A stretch of 22,925 nucleotides of DNA from a bacterium (lineage in GTDB: Bacteria; Chloroflexota; Dormibacteria; UBA8260; Bog-877): contig JAKABA010000048.1 in assembly GCA_021802115.1 (NCBI GenBank), positions 1 through 22,925 of the forward strand, in the 5' to 3' direction. The notes below the pieces were generated by a model, which did not search any database, was not told the DNA's origin, and saw nothing but the letters and a program-made list of their open reading frames with translations. Each line of letters opens with the position of its first letter. The first letter of the stretch is position 1. Of the stretch, positions 15,521 to 22,925 are shown piece by piece. A program made the position numbers and the translations under genes.

Positions 15521-16291
15521 TCAGCCGGGGACGGCCGCCACGATGCCGCAGAACTCCTTGGCCACCAGGCTGGCGCCCCCCACCAGTGCTCCGGCGACGC
15601 CGGCAGCCCCGAGCAGTTCGGACGCTGAGCCCGCGTTGACACTCCCACCATAGAGGATGCGGACCGTGGGGGCCGGTCCTCCAGCGGCTTCTTCGACCAC
15701 GGCCCGGAGTGCGGCCACGGCCTCCGCAATATCTGCGACCCCAGCCGCCGCCCCTGTGCCGATCGCCCAGACGGGCTCGTAGGCGATCGTGCAGCTAAGC
15801 AGTTGATCCCAGGGCAGTCCCATGAGCCCCGCTCGCGCCTGCACCTTAAGGACCGTCTTGGTCTCGCCCCGCTGACGCTCCTCCTCCGTCTCTCCCACCG
15901 CCAGGATGGGACGCATACCAGCTCGCAGCACCGCCTCCAACTTGGATCGCACAATCTCGTCGGTCTCATGGAAGAGGTGCCTGCGCTCGCTGTGGCCGAC
16001 CAGAACGTAACTGCACCACTCTCGGAGCATTGGGGCTGAGACCTCTCCCGTGAAAGCTCCGCGATCCTCCCAGTGGCAGTTCTGGGCACCCAGACCAACC
16101 CGCGGATCGCCCCGCAGCGAGGCGTGAACGGTTTGGATGCACGGATAGGGCGGGAGCAGGAGCACCTCCGCCCCGATCTGAGGCGGCAGCAGCTCGAGGA
16201 TCTGCGAGGTGAGCTGGGCCGCTTCGGTTGGGGTCTGGTGCATCTTCCAGTTGCCCGCGACCAGAGGCGGCGGGGAGAGGGCGGGGCTCAT
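15521..16291 (-). CDS. tpiA: Triosephosphate isomerase
   Basis: A 256-residue TIM barrel with N14 and K16 in GNWKM, the electrophile H100 in VGHSERR, the catalytic base E172 in AYEPVWAIGTG, and the phosphate-binding GGSVN. It interconverts dihydroxyacetone phosphate and glyceraldehyde 3-phosphate. The start ATG 16291 overlaps the pgk stop as ATGA (4 bases), so the two are co-translated. The frame is open upstream to 16579, but that extension is antisense-free shadow of pgk and has no family similarity. Confidence 0.96.
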   Translation of the reverse strand: MSPALSPPPLVAGNWKMHQTPTEAAQLTSQILELLPPQIGAEVLLLPPYPCIQTVHASLRGDPRVGLGAQNCHWEDRGAFTGEVSAPMLREWCSYVLVGHSERRHLFHETDEIVRSKLEAVLRAGMRPILAVGETEEERQRGETKTVLKVQARAGLMGLPWDQLLSCTIAYEPVWAIGTGAAAGVADIAEAVAALRAVVEEAAGGPAPTVRILYGGSVNAGSASELLGAAGVAGALVGGASLVAKEFCGIVAAVPG

Positions 16292-17487
16292 GGGGTGGTC
16301 CGCTGGGAATCCCGCAGGGCCGCGACGCCGGGAAGAATTCGCCCCTCCAGGAATTCCAGGGTCGCGCCTCCACCCGTGCTCACGTGGGTGAACTTGGAGG
16401 TCAGCCCCAGTCCCTCGATCGCTGCCTGGAGGTCGCCACCCCCAGTGACGCTGATGGCTGAGCTCTCCGCGATCGCGGTTGCGACAGCTGCGGTCCCGCG
16501 GGCGAAGAGTGGGTTCTCGTAAACCCCCAGTGGGCCGTTCCAAACCACAGTCTTCGCCTGGCCCACGACTTCTGCCCACGCCGCAGCTGTCTTGGGGCCG
16601 ATGTCGAGGAGCATCTCCTGCTCGGGTATCTCCTGGATGGGGCAGGTCTGAGCCTCCTCGGCCGTCGGGCTTTCGCCGACCACGACATCGGCGGGAAGAT
16701 TGAAGCCCAACTTGAGCCCGGCGCCCCGGTCCCGGAGCTCGCGGGCCTGGCCGAGAAACGCCTCCTCGACCAGTGAGCGGCCGATCGGTACCCCCTGAGC
16801 CTTCAGAAAGGTCGACGCCATCGCACCTCCCAGACAGAACCCATCGACCTTGGGCAAAAGGTGCTGGATCACGCCCAGCTTGGTGCTGAGCTTGCTGCCC
16901 CCCATGATCGCGAGCAGGGGCCGGACCGGCTCATTGAGGATGCGGCCCAGCTGCGTCAGTTCCTTCTCCATCAGGCGACCCGCGTAGCCCGGCAGGAGAT
17001 GAGCGACCCCCTCGGTTGAGCTGTGCGCGCGGTGGGCGGTGCCAAACGCGTCGTTCACGAAGACCGCGGCCAACGCTGCCAGCTCGGCTGAGAACGCCGC
17101 GTCGTTCGCCTCCTCCTCGGGCCGGAAGCGCACGTTCTCCAACAGCAGCAGCTGCCCCGGTCCCAGCGCGTTGGCCAGCCGGCTGGTGGCGGCTCCGGTC
17201 ACCTCCGGACTGTGCGCGACCGGGCGGTCCAGCAGGTTGGACAGCCGGGCCGCCAGCGGAGCGGTGGTCAGCGAGGGCACGACGAGGCCCTTGGGCCGCC
17301 CGAGGTGGGTTACCAGCACCACCGCCGCCCGTCGGGCCACCAACTCCCGGATCGTGGGCAGGGCGGCTCTGATGCGAGCATCGTCGCGCACACCCCCGGA
17401 GTCGTCCAGGGGCACGTTGAAATCCACTCGGAGGAGCACCTTCGCCCCGTCAACCGGGGCCTCGTCGAGTCCCGCCTTGCGCTGCAT
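16288..17487 (-). CDS. pgk: Phosphoglycerate kinase
   Basis: A 399-residue kinase with the N-domain signature RVDFNVPL (20-27), R40, and HLGRPKG (61-67). It also has the MGGSKLSTKLGV stretch and the C-terminal nucleotide-domain glycine motif GGGDLQAA with STGGGATLEFL near the end. It makes ATP from 1,3-bisphosphoglycerate in glycolysis. ATG 17487 is chosen from family alignment and a GAGG about 8 bases upstream; the open frame continues 29 codons further into gap but out of family register. It lies 13 bases after gap and overlaps tpiA by 4 bases. Confidence 0.96.
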   Translation of the reverse strand: MQRKAGLDEAPVDGAKVLLRVDFNVPLDDSGGVRDDARIRAALPTIRELVARRAAVVLVTHLGRPKGLVVPSLTTAPLAARLSNLLDRPVAHSPEVTGAATSRLANALGPGQLLLLENVRFRPEEEANDAAFSAELAALAAVFVNDAFGTAHRAHSSTEGVAHLLPGYAGRLMEKELTQLGRILNEPVRPLLAIMGGSKLSTKLGVIQHLLPKVDGFCLGGAMASTFLKAQGVPIGRSLVEEAFLGQARELRDRGAGLKLGFNLPADVVVGESPTAEEAQTCPIQEIPEQEMLLDIGPKTAAAWAEVVGQAKTVVWNGPLGVYENPLFARGTAAVATAIAESSAISVTGGGDLQAAIEGLGLTSKFTHVSTGGGATLEFLEGRILPGVAALRDSQRTTP

Positions 17488-17500
17488 TGCGAGGGCCTCG

Positions 17501-18514
17501 TCAGCTCGAAAGACGGGATGCGACCAGGAGGCAGAGGTCGACCACCCGGCAGGAGTAGCCCCACTCGTTGTCATACCAGGCGAGCACCTTTACCAGCCGG
17601 TCTCCGGACATGGCGGTGGTCGGGGCGTCCACGATGGATGAGTTCGAGTTGCCCGCGTAGTCGATGGATACCAGGGGTTCGTCCGCAACCGCCAGGATCC
17701 CCTTCAAGCTGCCTGCCGCGGCGGCGCGAAAGGCCTCGTTCACCTCCGTGACTCCCGTCGGCCTGCTCAAGGTTGCGGTCAGGTCCACCAGGGACACGTC
17801 CGGAGTCGGTACCCGGATCGCCAGGCCGTGGAACTTCCCCTGGAGCTCCGGCAGCACCAGCGCCGCCGCCTGCGCCGCTCCGGTCGAGGTGGGGATCATC
17901 GACAGCGCCGCCGCCCGGGCGCGGCGCAGATCCTTGTGGGGAGCATCCAGGAGCCGCTGGTCCGAGGTGTAGGAGTGGATCGTGGTCATGATTCCGTTTT
18001 CGATCCCGAAGGAGTCACTCAGCACCTTGGCCGCCGGGGCCAGGCAGTTGGTGGTGCAGGACGCGTTGGAGATGACATCGTGGCTGCGGGGGTCATAGCG
18101 GCCATCGTTGACCCCCATGACGATCGTGATGTCCTCGCCCTTGGCGGGCGCGGTGATGATGACCTTACGAGCGCCGGCGGGGTCGATGTGCCGCCGAGCC
18201 TTCTCCGCGGTGGTGAACAGGCCAGACGCCTCGATCACCACCTCCACTCCGAGCCGCCGCCAGGGCAGCTCGCCCGGTTCCGCCGCCGACAGGACCTCGA
18301 TCTCCCGGCCGTCAACCACCAGCGAGTTGGCACCAATCTCGACCGTCCCCGGATACAGGCCAAGAACGGAATCGTGGCGCAGCAGGTGGCCCAGGACCTG
18401 GGGGCTGGTGATGTCGTTCACGGCCACCACTTCGATCTCGTCGCGCCCCCGCAACGCCCGCAGCACGTTCCGCCCGATCCTGCCGAAGCCGTTGATCCCA
18501 ACCCTCACTGGCAT
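17501..18514 (-). CDS. gap: Glyceraldehyde-3-phosphate dehydrogenase, type I
   Basis: A 337-residue dehydrogenase. The Rossmann motif GINGFGRIGR (6-15), an NAD-type aspartate D34 after the second strand, the catalytic C153 in SNASCTTNC, H180 in TTIHSYT and the C-terminal WYDNEWGYS are all present. D34 suggests NAD rather than NADP. ATG 18514 is preceded by GAGGAG with good spacing. A small GCCCC/GGGGC hairpin lies just before that ribosome-binding site. It is the first gene of the gap-pgk-tpiA-gpmI-der operon. Confidence 0.96.
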   Translation of the reverse strand: MPVRVGINGFGRIGRNVLRALRGRDEIEVVAVNDITSPQVLGHLLRHDSVLGLYPGTVEIGANSLVVDGREIEVLSAAEPGELPWRRLGVEVVIEASGLFTTAEKARRHIDPAGARKVIITAPAKGEDITIVMGVNDGRYDPRSHDVISNASCTTNCLAPAAKVLSDSFGIENGIMTTIHSYTSDQRLLDAPHKDLRRARAAALSMIPTSTGAAQAAALVLPELQGKFHGLAIRVPTPDVSLVDLTATLSRPTGVTEVNEAFRAAAAGSLKGILAVADEPLVSIDYAGNSNSSIVDAPTTAMSGDRLVKVLAWYDNEWGYSCRVVDLCLLVASRLSS

Positions 18515-18561
18515 GGCTGCTCTCCTCGCCCCGGCATGGGGCCCTGTTGCATCTGCAGTCG

Positions 18562-18567
18562 AGTATA
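18562..18567 (-). promoter_or_regulatory. -10 box (TATACT) of the glycolytic operon
   Basis: On the minus strand TATACT matches the -10 consensus at five positions. It lies about 50 bases before the gap ATG, inside an AT-richer patch of the 153-base gap between rapZ and gap. No good -35 is found 17 bases upstream; TTGAAG lies 25 bases before it. Initiation near 18555 would give a leader of about 40 bases. Confidence 0.42.
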
Positions 18568-18667
18568 TGAATAGGGAGTTGGCCCGGTCCCCCTTCAAGC
18601 GGTCGCCGCAGTGACCCGGCGCCGTTCCGAGGAGCTGTGACCGGGCCACCGCCGAGCGGAGCTGGCG

Positions 18668-19447
18668 TCAGTCTGGCAGCTCCCGATGCCAACGGAGCGT
18701 CGATACCCCTTGGGTGGTCAGCCGGTCTCCCAACTCCTGACAGAGCGCCACCGAGCGATGGAATCCACCCGTGCAGCCCAGCGCCAGCCGCACCACCTGG
18801 CGCTTCTGGTCGGTCCAGGTCGGCATCTCATCCAGCACCAGCCGCTCGAACCTCTCCAGCAGGCGTTGCGCCAGCGGCTGCTGGAGAACGTAATCCCGGA
18901 TCGTGGGATCAATGCCGGACAGCGGGCGCAGCGCCTCATCCCAATAGGGGTTGCGCAGCCCGCGGACGTCTCCGCACCAATCCAGGTCGAGGGGCACGCC
19001 ATTCGGGTAGGCGAAGGACTCCAGCACCACGACCGGCTTCGCCCCCTGACCGACTCCCGCCGCCAGCAGGGAACTCACCCGACCGCGCAGCTGGGCCTCC
19101 CCTAACCGGGAGGTGTCGAGGATCACCCGCGCTCTGACTCGAAGGCCGCGCTGTCGCAGCAGGCTGGTCTTCATGATCTCTAGTCCTTGGTCCAGAGATT
19201 TTGCCCGCCCGTTTCGCAGGAGCCGCCCCAGAGACCGGCCCTCGGCGGACACGGTGCGCACCACCAATGACCACTCCGCCGATTCGGCGCCATGCGATGG
19301 CTCAGAACCCGACCACTGCTCGGTGCCATCCCATGCCCGGACTTCGTCGAAGCCGTGCGAGAGCTCGTCGGCGACCACTTCAACGCCGCTGCCGGGGGCG
19401 CCGAAGACCAGGGCTCGTCTCGGGTCTGCCGGGCTGGGTGCCCTCAA
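18668..19447 (-). CDS. rapZ: RapZ-family protein with a degenerate nucleotide-binding site
   Basis: A 259-residue RapZ homologue. The C-terminal domain is well kept: ESFAYPNGVPLDLDW, DVRGLRNPYWDEALRPLSGID, and CTGGFHRSV with T226, H230 and R231, the residues that bind the metabolite in characterised RapZ. The N-terminal P-loop is not kept: it reads GAPGSGVE (16-23), with valine and glutamate in place of the usual lysine and serine. The usual arginine/HPL motif further on is also blurred. RapZ senses glucosamine-6-phosphate and guides RNase E to a small RNA in enterobacteria; its role elsewhere is less clear. TTG 19447 starts 1 base after the uvrC stop, with AAGGAG inside the end of uvrC. ATP/GTP hydrolysis is probably lost here. 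Confidence 0.86.
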   Translation of the reverse strand: MRAPSPADPRRALVFGAPGSGVEVVADELSHGFDEVRAWDGTEQWSGSEPSHGAESAEWSLVVRTVSAEGRSLGRLLRNGRAKSLDQGLEIMKTSLLRQRGLRVRARVILDTSRLGEAQLRGRVSSLLAAGVGQGAKPVVVLESFAYPNGVPLDLDWCGDVRGLRNPYWDEALRPLSGIDPTIRDYVLQQPLAQRLLERFERLVLDEMPTWTDQKRQVVRLALGCTGGFHRSVALCQELGDRLTTQGVSTLRWHRELPD

Positions 19448-19448
19448 G

Positions 19449-21401
19449 CTAAAGCAGCTCCTTGATCGCGGCCGCCACCGGGCGCGTGACCCCGGGCACC
19501 GCCACCAGCTCCTCCACGGTCGCATCCTTAATACCCGCCACCGACCCGAAGGCCTGCAGGAGCGCCCGCTTGCGCTTCGGCCCCAGCCCCGTCACCTCGT
19601 CCAGGCGGCTGCGGAGCCCGGCCTTCTGGCGCCGCGCCCGGTGTCGGGTGATGGCGAAGCGATGGGCCTCGTCGCGGATGCGTTGGACCAGGAAGAGTGC
19701 CGGGCTGCCCTGGGCCAGATGCAGGGGCTGGTCCGAGTCGATCCGATGCAGCTCCTCGAAACGCTTGGCGAGTCCGAAATGCGGAATCTGGTCCACCCCC
19801 AGGCGTTGCATGGCGCGATGAGCGGCGGCGAGCTGGCCGGCTCCCCCATCCACAATCACCAGATCCGGGACCACCCCCAGGCTGCCGTCGGCTTCGTCCG
19901 TGCCCCGCTGAGTGTGGCCGAAGCGGCGCTCGATGACCTCCTCCATGCTGGCGAAATCGTTCGGACCCTCCACCGTGCGGATCCCGAAGATCCGATAGTC
20001 GGAAACCTTGGGGGCGCCATCTTCGAAGACGACCATAGAGCCGACACTCTGCTGTCCCATGGTGTTGCTGATGTCGTAGCACTCCATGCGTACCGGGAGC
20101 CGGCCGAGCCCCAGCCGCACTCGGAGGTCCTCCAGCGCCGCGCGGCCCCGCTCGCGGTCGAAGTCCTGACTCACAACCGACTGGGCCAGCGCCGCTTCGG
20201 CGGTCTCCCCCGCCCGGGCCAGCAGCTGCCTCAAGCGCCCCCGGTGCGGCACCCGCAGGGACACCGCGCCGCCCCGGCGTTCCCCCAGATAGGTCCGCAG
20301 TACCTCGGAGGCCTCAGGCTCAACCGGGACCACGATCGCTCGGGGCAGGGTCGGAGCACTGCCGTAGAACTGCCCCAAGAAGGCGGAGAGGATCTCCGCC
20401 TTCGACAGGTCCTGAACCCCCTCCAAGGGGTGCTGGTCCATTCCCTGGACCCGCCCATCCCGGACCTTTAGGACCGCCGCCATCCCTTGCGAGGAGTTGG
20501 TGGCCAACCCGACCACATCGACCGCCGCCCCGATCCTGGGAGAGGTCACCTGCTCCTCAGATAGCTTGCGAACCGCGGTCAGCCGGTCCCGGAGCGAGGC
20601 CGCCAGCTCAAAGTCCAGCTCCTCGCTGGCCCTTTGCATCGCCGATTCGAGCCGCCGGGAGACTGACGCGGTGTGCCCCGACAAGAACTCGGCCGCGTCA
20701 TCCAGCAGCCGCTCATAACCGGCAGCCGAGATCAGTCCTTCGCACGGGCCGGCACAGATCCCCAAGTGGAAGTCCAGGCAGACCCGACCGCGCCGGAACA
20801 CCGGGTCCGAACAGCCCCTGAACGGCACCGCGGACCGCAGCTCCCGGACCGACCGACGAATCGCCTTGGCATCGGTGTAGGGGCCGAAATACCGGGCTCC
20901 GGAGTCCCCCAGGCGGCGGGTGAAGGTCGGCCTCGGATAAAGGCCGGGGTCCAGGCCGGAACGGGTGGCCGCGCCGGGAGTCGGCTTGGGGATCCGGAAG
21001 TAAAGGTAGTTCTTGTCGTCTCTAAGGCGGACATTGAAGCGCGGATGGTGGCGCTTGATCAGGGTGTTCTCGAGGATGAGCGCCTGCTGCTCGGTGCCGG
21101 TCGCCACCACCTCGAAATCGAAGGCCGACTCCACGAGCCGCCGCGTTCGCGCCGGGTGGGCGGCCACTGCGGTGAAGTAACTGCGCAGGCGGTCTCGCAG
21201 GCTGGCCGACTTGCCGACGTAGATCACCCTCCCGCGCTGGTCCTTGAAGATGTACACACCGGGGCTGCGGGGGGCGGCCCGGAGCCGCGCCCGTAGGAGC
21301 TCCGCCTGGCCGATCAGTGGTTGTGCCGACGCGCTCGCACCCTTCAGATCTGGCTCAGCTTGCTCCCGGGGCTGGGGAGGCGGCGCTGGGGTCTGGGCCA
21401 C
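19449..21401 (-). CDS. uvrC: Excinuclease ABC subunit C
   Basis: A 650-residue repair nuclease. The GIY-YIG domain (about 45-130) has GVY (48-50), YVGK (61-64) and E111. A cysteine-containing region, a UVR motif (ELDFELAASLRDRL) and the RNase H-like second nuclease domain (ECYDISNT, DLVIVDGG) follow. The protein ends in tandem helix-hairpin-helix motifs that run to the C-terminus. UvrC makes the 3' and 5' cuts around a lesion found by UvrAB. About 40 extra Pro/Gln-rich residues precede the GIY-YIG domain. GTG 21401 has no Shine-Dalgarno; TAATCT just upstream suggests leaderless transcription in addition to readthrough from uvrA. Confidence 0.95.
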   Translation of the reverse strand: MAQTPAPPPQPREQAEPDLKGASASAQPLIGQAELLRARLRAAPRSPGVYIFKDQRGRVIYVGKSASLRDRLRSYFTAVAAHPARTRRLVESAFDFEVVATGTEQQALILENTLIKRHHPRFNVRLRDDKNYLYFRIPKPTPGAATRSGLDPGLYPRPTFTRRLGDSGARYFGPYTDAKAIRRSVRELRSAVPFRGCSDPVFRRGRVCLDFHLGICAGPCEGLISAAGYERLLDDAAEFLSGHTASVSRRLESAMQRASEELDFELAASLRDRLTAVRKLSEEQVTSPRIGAAVDVVGLATNSSQGMAAVLKVRDGRVQGMDQHPLEGVQDLSKAEILSAFLGQFYGSAPTLPRAIVVPVEPEASEVLRTYLGERRGGAVSLRVPHRGRLRQLLARAGETAEAALAQSVVSQDFDRERGRAALEDLRVRLGLGRLPVRMECYDISNTMGQQSVGSMVVFEDGAPKVSDYRIFGIRTVEGPNDFASMEEVIERRFGHTQRGTDEADGSLGVVPDLVIVDGGAGQLAAAHRAMQRLGVDQIPHFGLAKRFEELHRIDSDQPLHLAQGSPALFLVQRIRDEAHRFAITRHRARRQKAGLRSRLDEVTGLGPKRKRALLQAFGSVAGIKDATVEELVAVPGVTRPVAAAIKELL

Positions 21402-21407
21402 GAGCTC

Positions 21408-21413
21408 AGATTA
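21408..21413 (-). promoter_or_regulatory. Candidate leaderless -10 element (TAATCT) of uvrC
   Basis: TAATCT on the minus strand lies 6 bases before the uvrC GTG. Its first three bases are also the TAA stop of the small membrane protein gene. It fits the same TANNNT-then-start pattern seen at serC and the dehydratase gene. Confidence 0.38.
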
Positions 21414-21563
21414 GTGGATGCCGAGAACTCCGACCGCCATCCCCACCAGGAGCAGGAGGGCGAAGACCGCCAGCAGGGTGACCCCGAAGATGCAGGCTCC
21501 CCGCTGCCAACCCTGAAAGGTGGACGGGCGGTCGTCGGAGCCGTGCGGCCCGCGATCGGTCAA
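21411..21563 (-). CDS. Small single-pass membrane protein in the uvr operon
   Basis: A 50-residue gene easily missed. About 24 polar residues ([10 protein letters not shown], then FQGWQRG) are followed by one strong transmembrane helix ([20 protein letters not shown]) and a short tail. The start is TTG 21563, overlapping the uvrA stop as TTGA. It is preceded by a perfect GGAGG (21575-21571) with 7-base spacing, which is strong support for translation. The stop TAA ends 9 bases before uvrC. No function is known to me. It may be a small accessory of the repair complex or an unrelated hitchhiker. Confidence 0.7.
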   Translation of the reverse strand: MTDRGPHGSDDRPSTFQGWQRGACIFGVTLLAVFALLLLVGMAVGVLGIH

Positions 21564-22925
21564 ACCGCAACCTCCGCGGCCGGTGCCCGGTTCCGCCGCT
21601 TGGATGAGCGGTCGAGCAAGGGACGCAGAAACACCCCGGTCGGCGAGGTGCCCAGGGCGACCTCCTCAGGTGTGCCCTCGGCCACCAGCAATCCACCTCG
21701 GTCACCGCCCTCCGGGCCGAGCTCGATGATCCAGTCGGCGGACTTCAGCACGTCCAAATTGTGCTCTATGACAACCACGGTGTTGCCTTGATCCACCAAC
21801 CGGTGCAGGACCTCCAACAACCGACTCACGTCCGCGAAGTGGAGTCCGGTGGTGGGCTCATCCAGGATGTAAAGGGTGTTGCCGGTTCCACGCCGCGAGA
21901 GCTCGGTAGCGAGCTTGACCCGCTGGGCTTCCCCGCCGCTCAACTGGGTCGCCGGTTGACCCAGGTGAACGTAGCCGAGCCCGACATCGCTCAGGGTCTG
22001 CAGCTTCCGACCGATGCTGGGCTGATTGCGAAACAGCTCCAGCGCCTCGGTGACCGACAAACCCAGCACGTCGGAGATGGAATGGCCCTTGAACCGCACC
22101 TCCAGGACCTCCTGGGTGTACCGACGACCCTTGCACACCTCGCAGGTGACGTAGATGTCCGGCAGGAAGTGCATCTCGATCTTGATCAGTCCGTCCCCCT
22201 CGCAGGCCTCGCACCGGCCCCCTCGGACATTGAACGAGAAGCGCCCGGGACGATAGCCCCGGACCCGCGCCTCGGGGAGCTGGGCGAAGAGGTCACGGAT
22301 CGGCGTGAACAGGCCGGTGTAGGTGGCGGGATTGCTTCTGGGAGTTCGCCCGATTGGGGCCTGGTCCACGTCCACCACCTTGTCCAGCCGGTCCAGCCCC
22401 TCAATCCGGTCGTGCGCCGACGGCCGCTGCTTCGCCGCGTAGAAATGCTGCGCCAGGCGCCGGTACAGGATGTCGTTGACCAGGGTGCTCTTTCCCGAGC
22501 CGCTCACTCCCGCCACCCCCACCAGACATCCCAGCGGAATGCTCACATCGAGGTTCTTGAGGTTGTTGGCGCGAGCGCCGCGCACCATCAGGGATCCCGT
22601 GGGCCGACGCCGACGCGGGGGCACCGTGATCGCTCGCTCCCCCGTGAGAAATTGCCCAGTCACCGACTCCGGGACCGCCATCACCTCGTCCACCGTGCCG
22701 GCGGCCACGACCTCGCCACCGTGCTCGCCGGCCCCCGGGCCCATGTCGACCACGAAGTCGGCAGCCCGGATCGTCTCCTCGTCGTGCTCGACCACCACCA
22801 CGGTGTTGCCGAGGTCGCGCAGTCGGAAAAGCGTCGCCAGCAGCTTGGCGTTGTCCCGTTGGTGGAGGCCGATGCTGGGCTCGTCCAGGATGTACAGCAC
22901 CCCTGTCAACCGGCTCCCGATCTGG
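21560..22925 (-). CDS. uvrA: Excinuclease ABC subunit A, C-terminal half (5' end outside window)
   Basis: About 454 C-terminal codons of the UvrA ATPase, open at the window edge. Reading in from the edge: the end of the first ATPase unit ([16 protein letters not shown]), then the second Walker A (VSGSGKST, near 22490-22515) and the zinc-finger module with CEACEGDG and CEVCKGRR (about 22120-22215). The ABC signature [12 protein letters not shown] and Walker [14 protein letters not shown] follow. UvrA finds bulky DNA lesions and loads UvrB. The tail after [16 protein letters not shown] is short and basic. The stop TGA overlaps the TTG of the small membrane gene. Confidence 0.96.
   Translation of the reverse strand, partial: QIGSRLTGVLYILDEPSIGLHQRDNAKLLATLFRLRDLGNTVVVVEHDEETIRAADFVVDMGPGAGEHGGEVVAAGTVDEVMAVPESVTGQFLTGERAITVPPRRRRPTGSLMVRGARANNLKNLDVSIPLGCLVGVAGVSGSGKSTLVNDILYRRLAQHFYAAKQRPSAHDRIEGLDRLDKVVDVDQAPIGRTPRSNPATYTGLFTPIRDLFAQLPEARVRGYRPGRFSFNVRGGRCEACEGDGLIKIEMHFLPDIYVTCEVCKGRRYTQEVLEVRFKGHSISDVLGLSVTEALELFRNQPSIGRKLQTLSDVGLGYVHLGQPATQLSGGEAQRVKLATELSRRGTGNTLYILDEPTTGLHFADVSRLLEVLHRLVDQGNTVVVIEHNLDVLKSADWIIELGPEGGDRGGLLVAEGTPEEVALGTSPTGVFLRPLLDRSSKRRNRAPAAEVAV

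Noticed and set aside
14053..15639. 528-codon plus-strand ORF
   Set aside because: Antisense shadow of gpmI, which has all catalytic motifs.
16292..16579. Upstream extension of the tpiA frame
   Set aside because: Inside pgk; the family N-terminus and the ATGA overlap fix the start at 16291.
18515..18649. Upstream extension of the gap frame
   Set aside because: The Rossmann start and the ribosome-binding site place the start at 18514, and the -10 box lies within the extension.
1..22925. CRISPR arrays, insertion sequences, phage or defence islands
   Set aside because: No repeat-spacer arrays, transposases, terminal repeats or defence-type genes were seen; the single recombinase is Xer-like.

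Overview
The window is a GC-rich bacterial chromosome segment of mostly housekeeping genes. GTG and TTG start codons are common, and several genes look leaderless, with a TANNNT hexamer 6-8 bases before the start codon. The order uvrA - uvrC - rapZ / gap - pgk - tpiA - gpmI - der, an actinobacterial-type serC and the leaderless starts suggest a deep-branching, high-GC Terrabacteria lineage, such as the Chloroflexota/Dormibacterota/Actinomycetota neighbourhood. I cannot place it more precisely from sequence alone.

Left part (1-5.5 kb): the 3' end of a phenylacetyl-CoA epoxidase reductase (paaE) is followed by a PLP threonine dehydratase. On the other strand lie a DoxX-like/Kelch-repeat membrane protein and an aspartate-type aminotransferase. 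The aminotransferase is divergent from phosphoserine aminotransferase serC across a gap of only 14 bp.

Middle part (5.5-12.5 kb): an unrecognised one-TM, proline-rich protein is translationally coupled to a XerC/XerD-type tyrosine recombinase. The recombinase converges on, and overlaps, an SH3-domain lipoprotein gene. That gene lies behind pyrF and a small zinc-ribbon gene on the minus strand. tRNA-Pro(GGG) is divergent from the zinc-ribbon gene. A VOC-family gene next to the tRNA carries a one-base frameshift in a G run, so its open frame wrongly runs on through the antisense strand of the tRNA. An 18-cysteine secreted protein of unknown function follows, with a strong-looking promoter and a roughly 190-nt leader holding a 15-bp inverted repeat.

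Right part (12.5-22.9 kb), all minus strand: read in the direction of transcription, it runs uvrA (3' part), an unlisted 50-residue membrane protein, uvrC, rapZ, then a promoter and gap, pgk, tpiA, gpmI, der. The glycolytic genes make the lower-trunk enzymes from glyceraldehyde-3-phosphate to 2-phosphoglycerate. Overlaps of 1-4 bases indicate one operon that also carries the ribosome-assembly GTPase der. RapZ has lost its Walker A lysine, and the usual yvcK and whiA genes are absent between rapZ and gap.

I found no CRISPR array, transposon, phage module or recognisable defence system. The items most worth a second look are the degenerate RapZ with its missing partners, the structured leader and its Cys-rich secreted protein, the hidden membrane peptide in the uvr operon, the VOC frameshift, and the coupled Pro-rich protein and recombinase.
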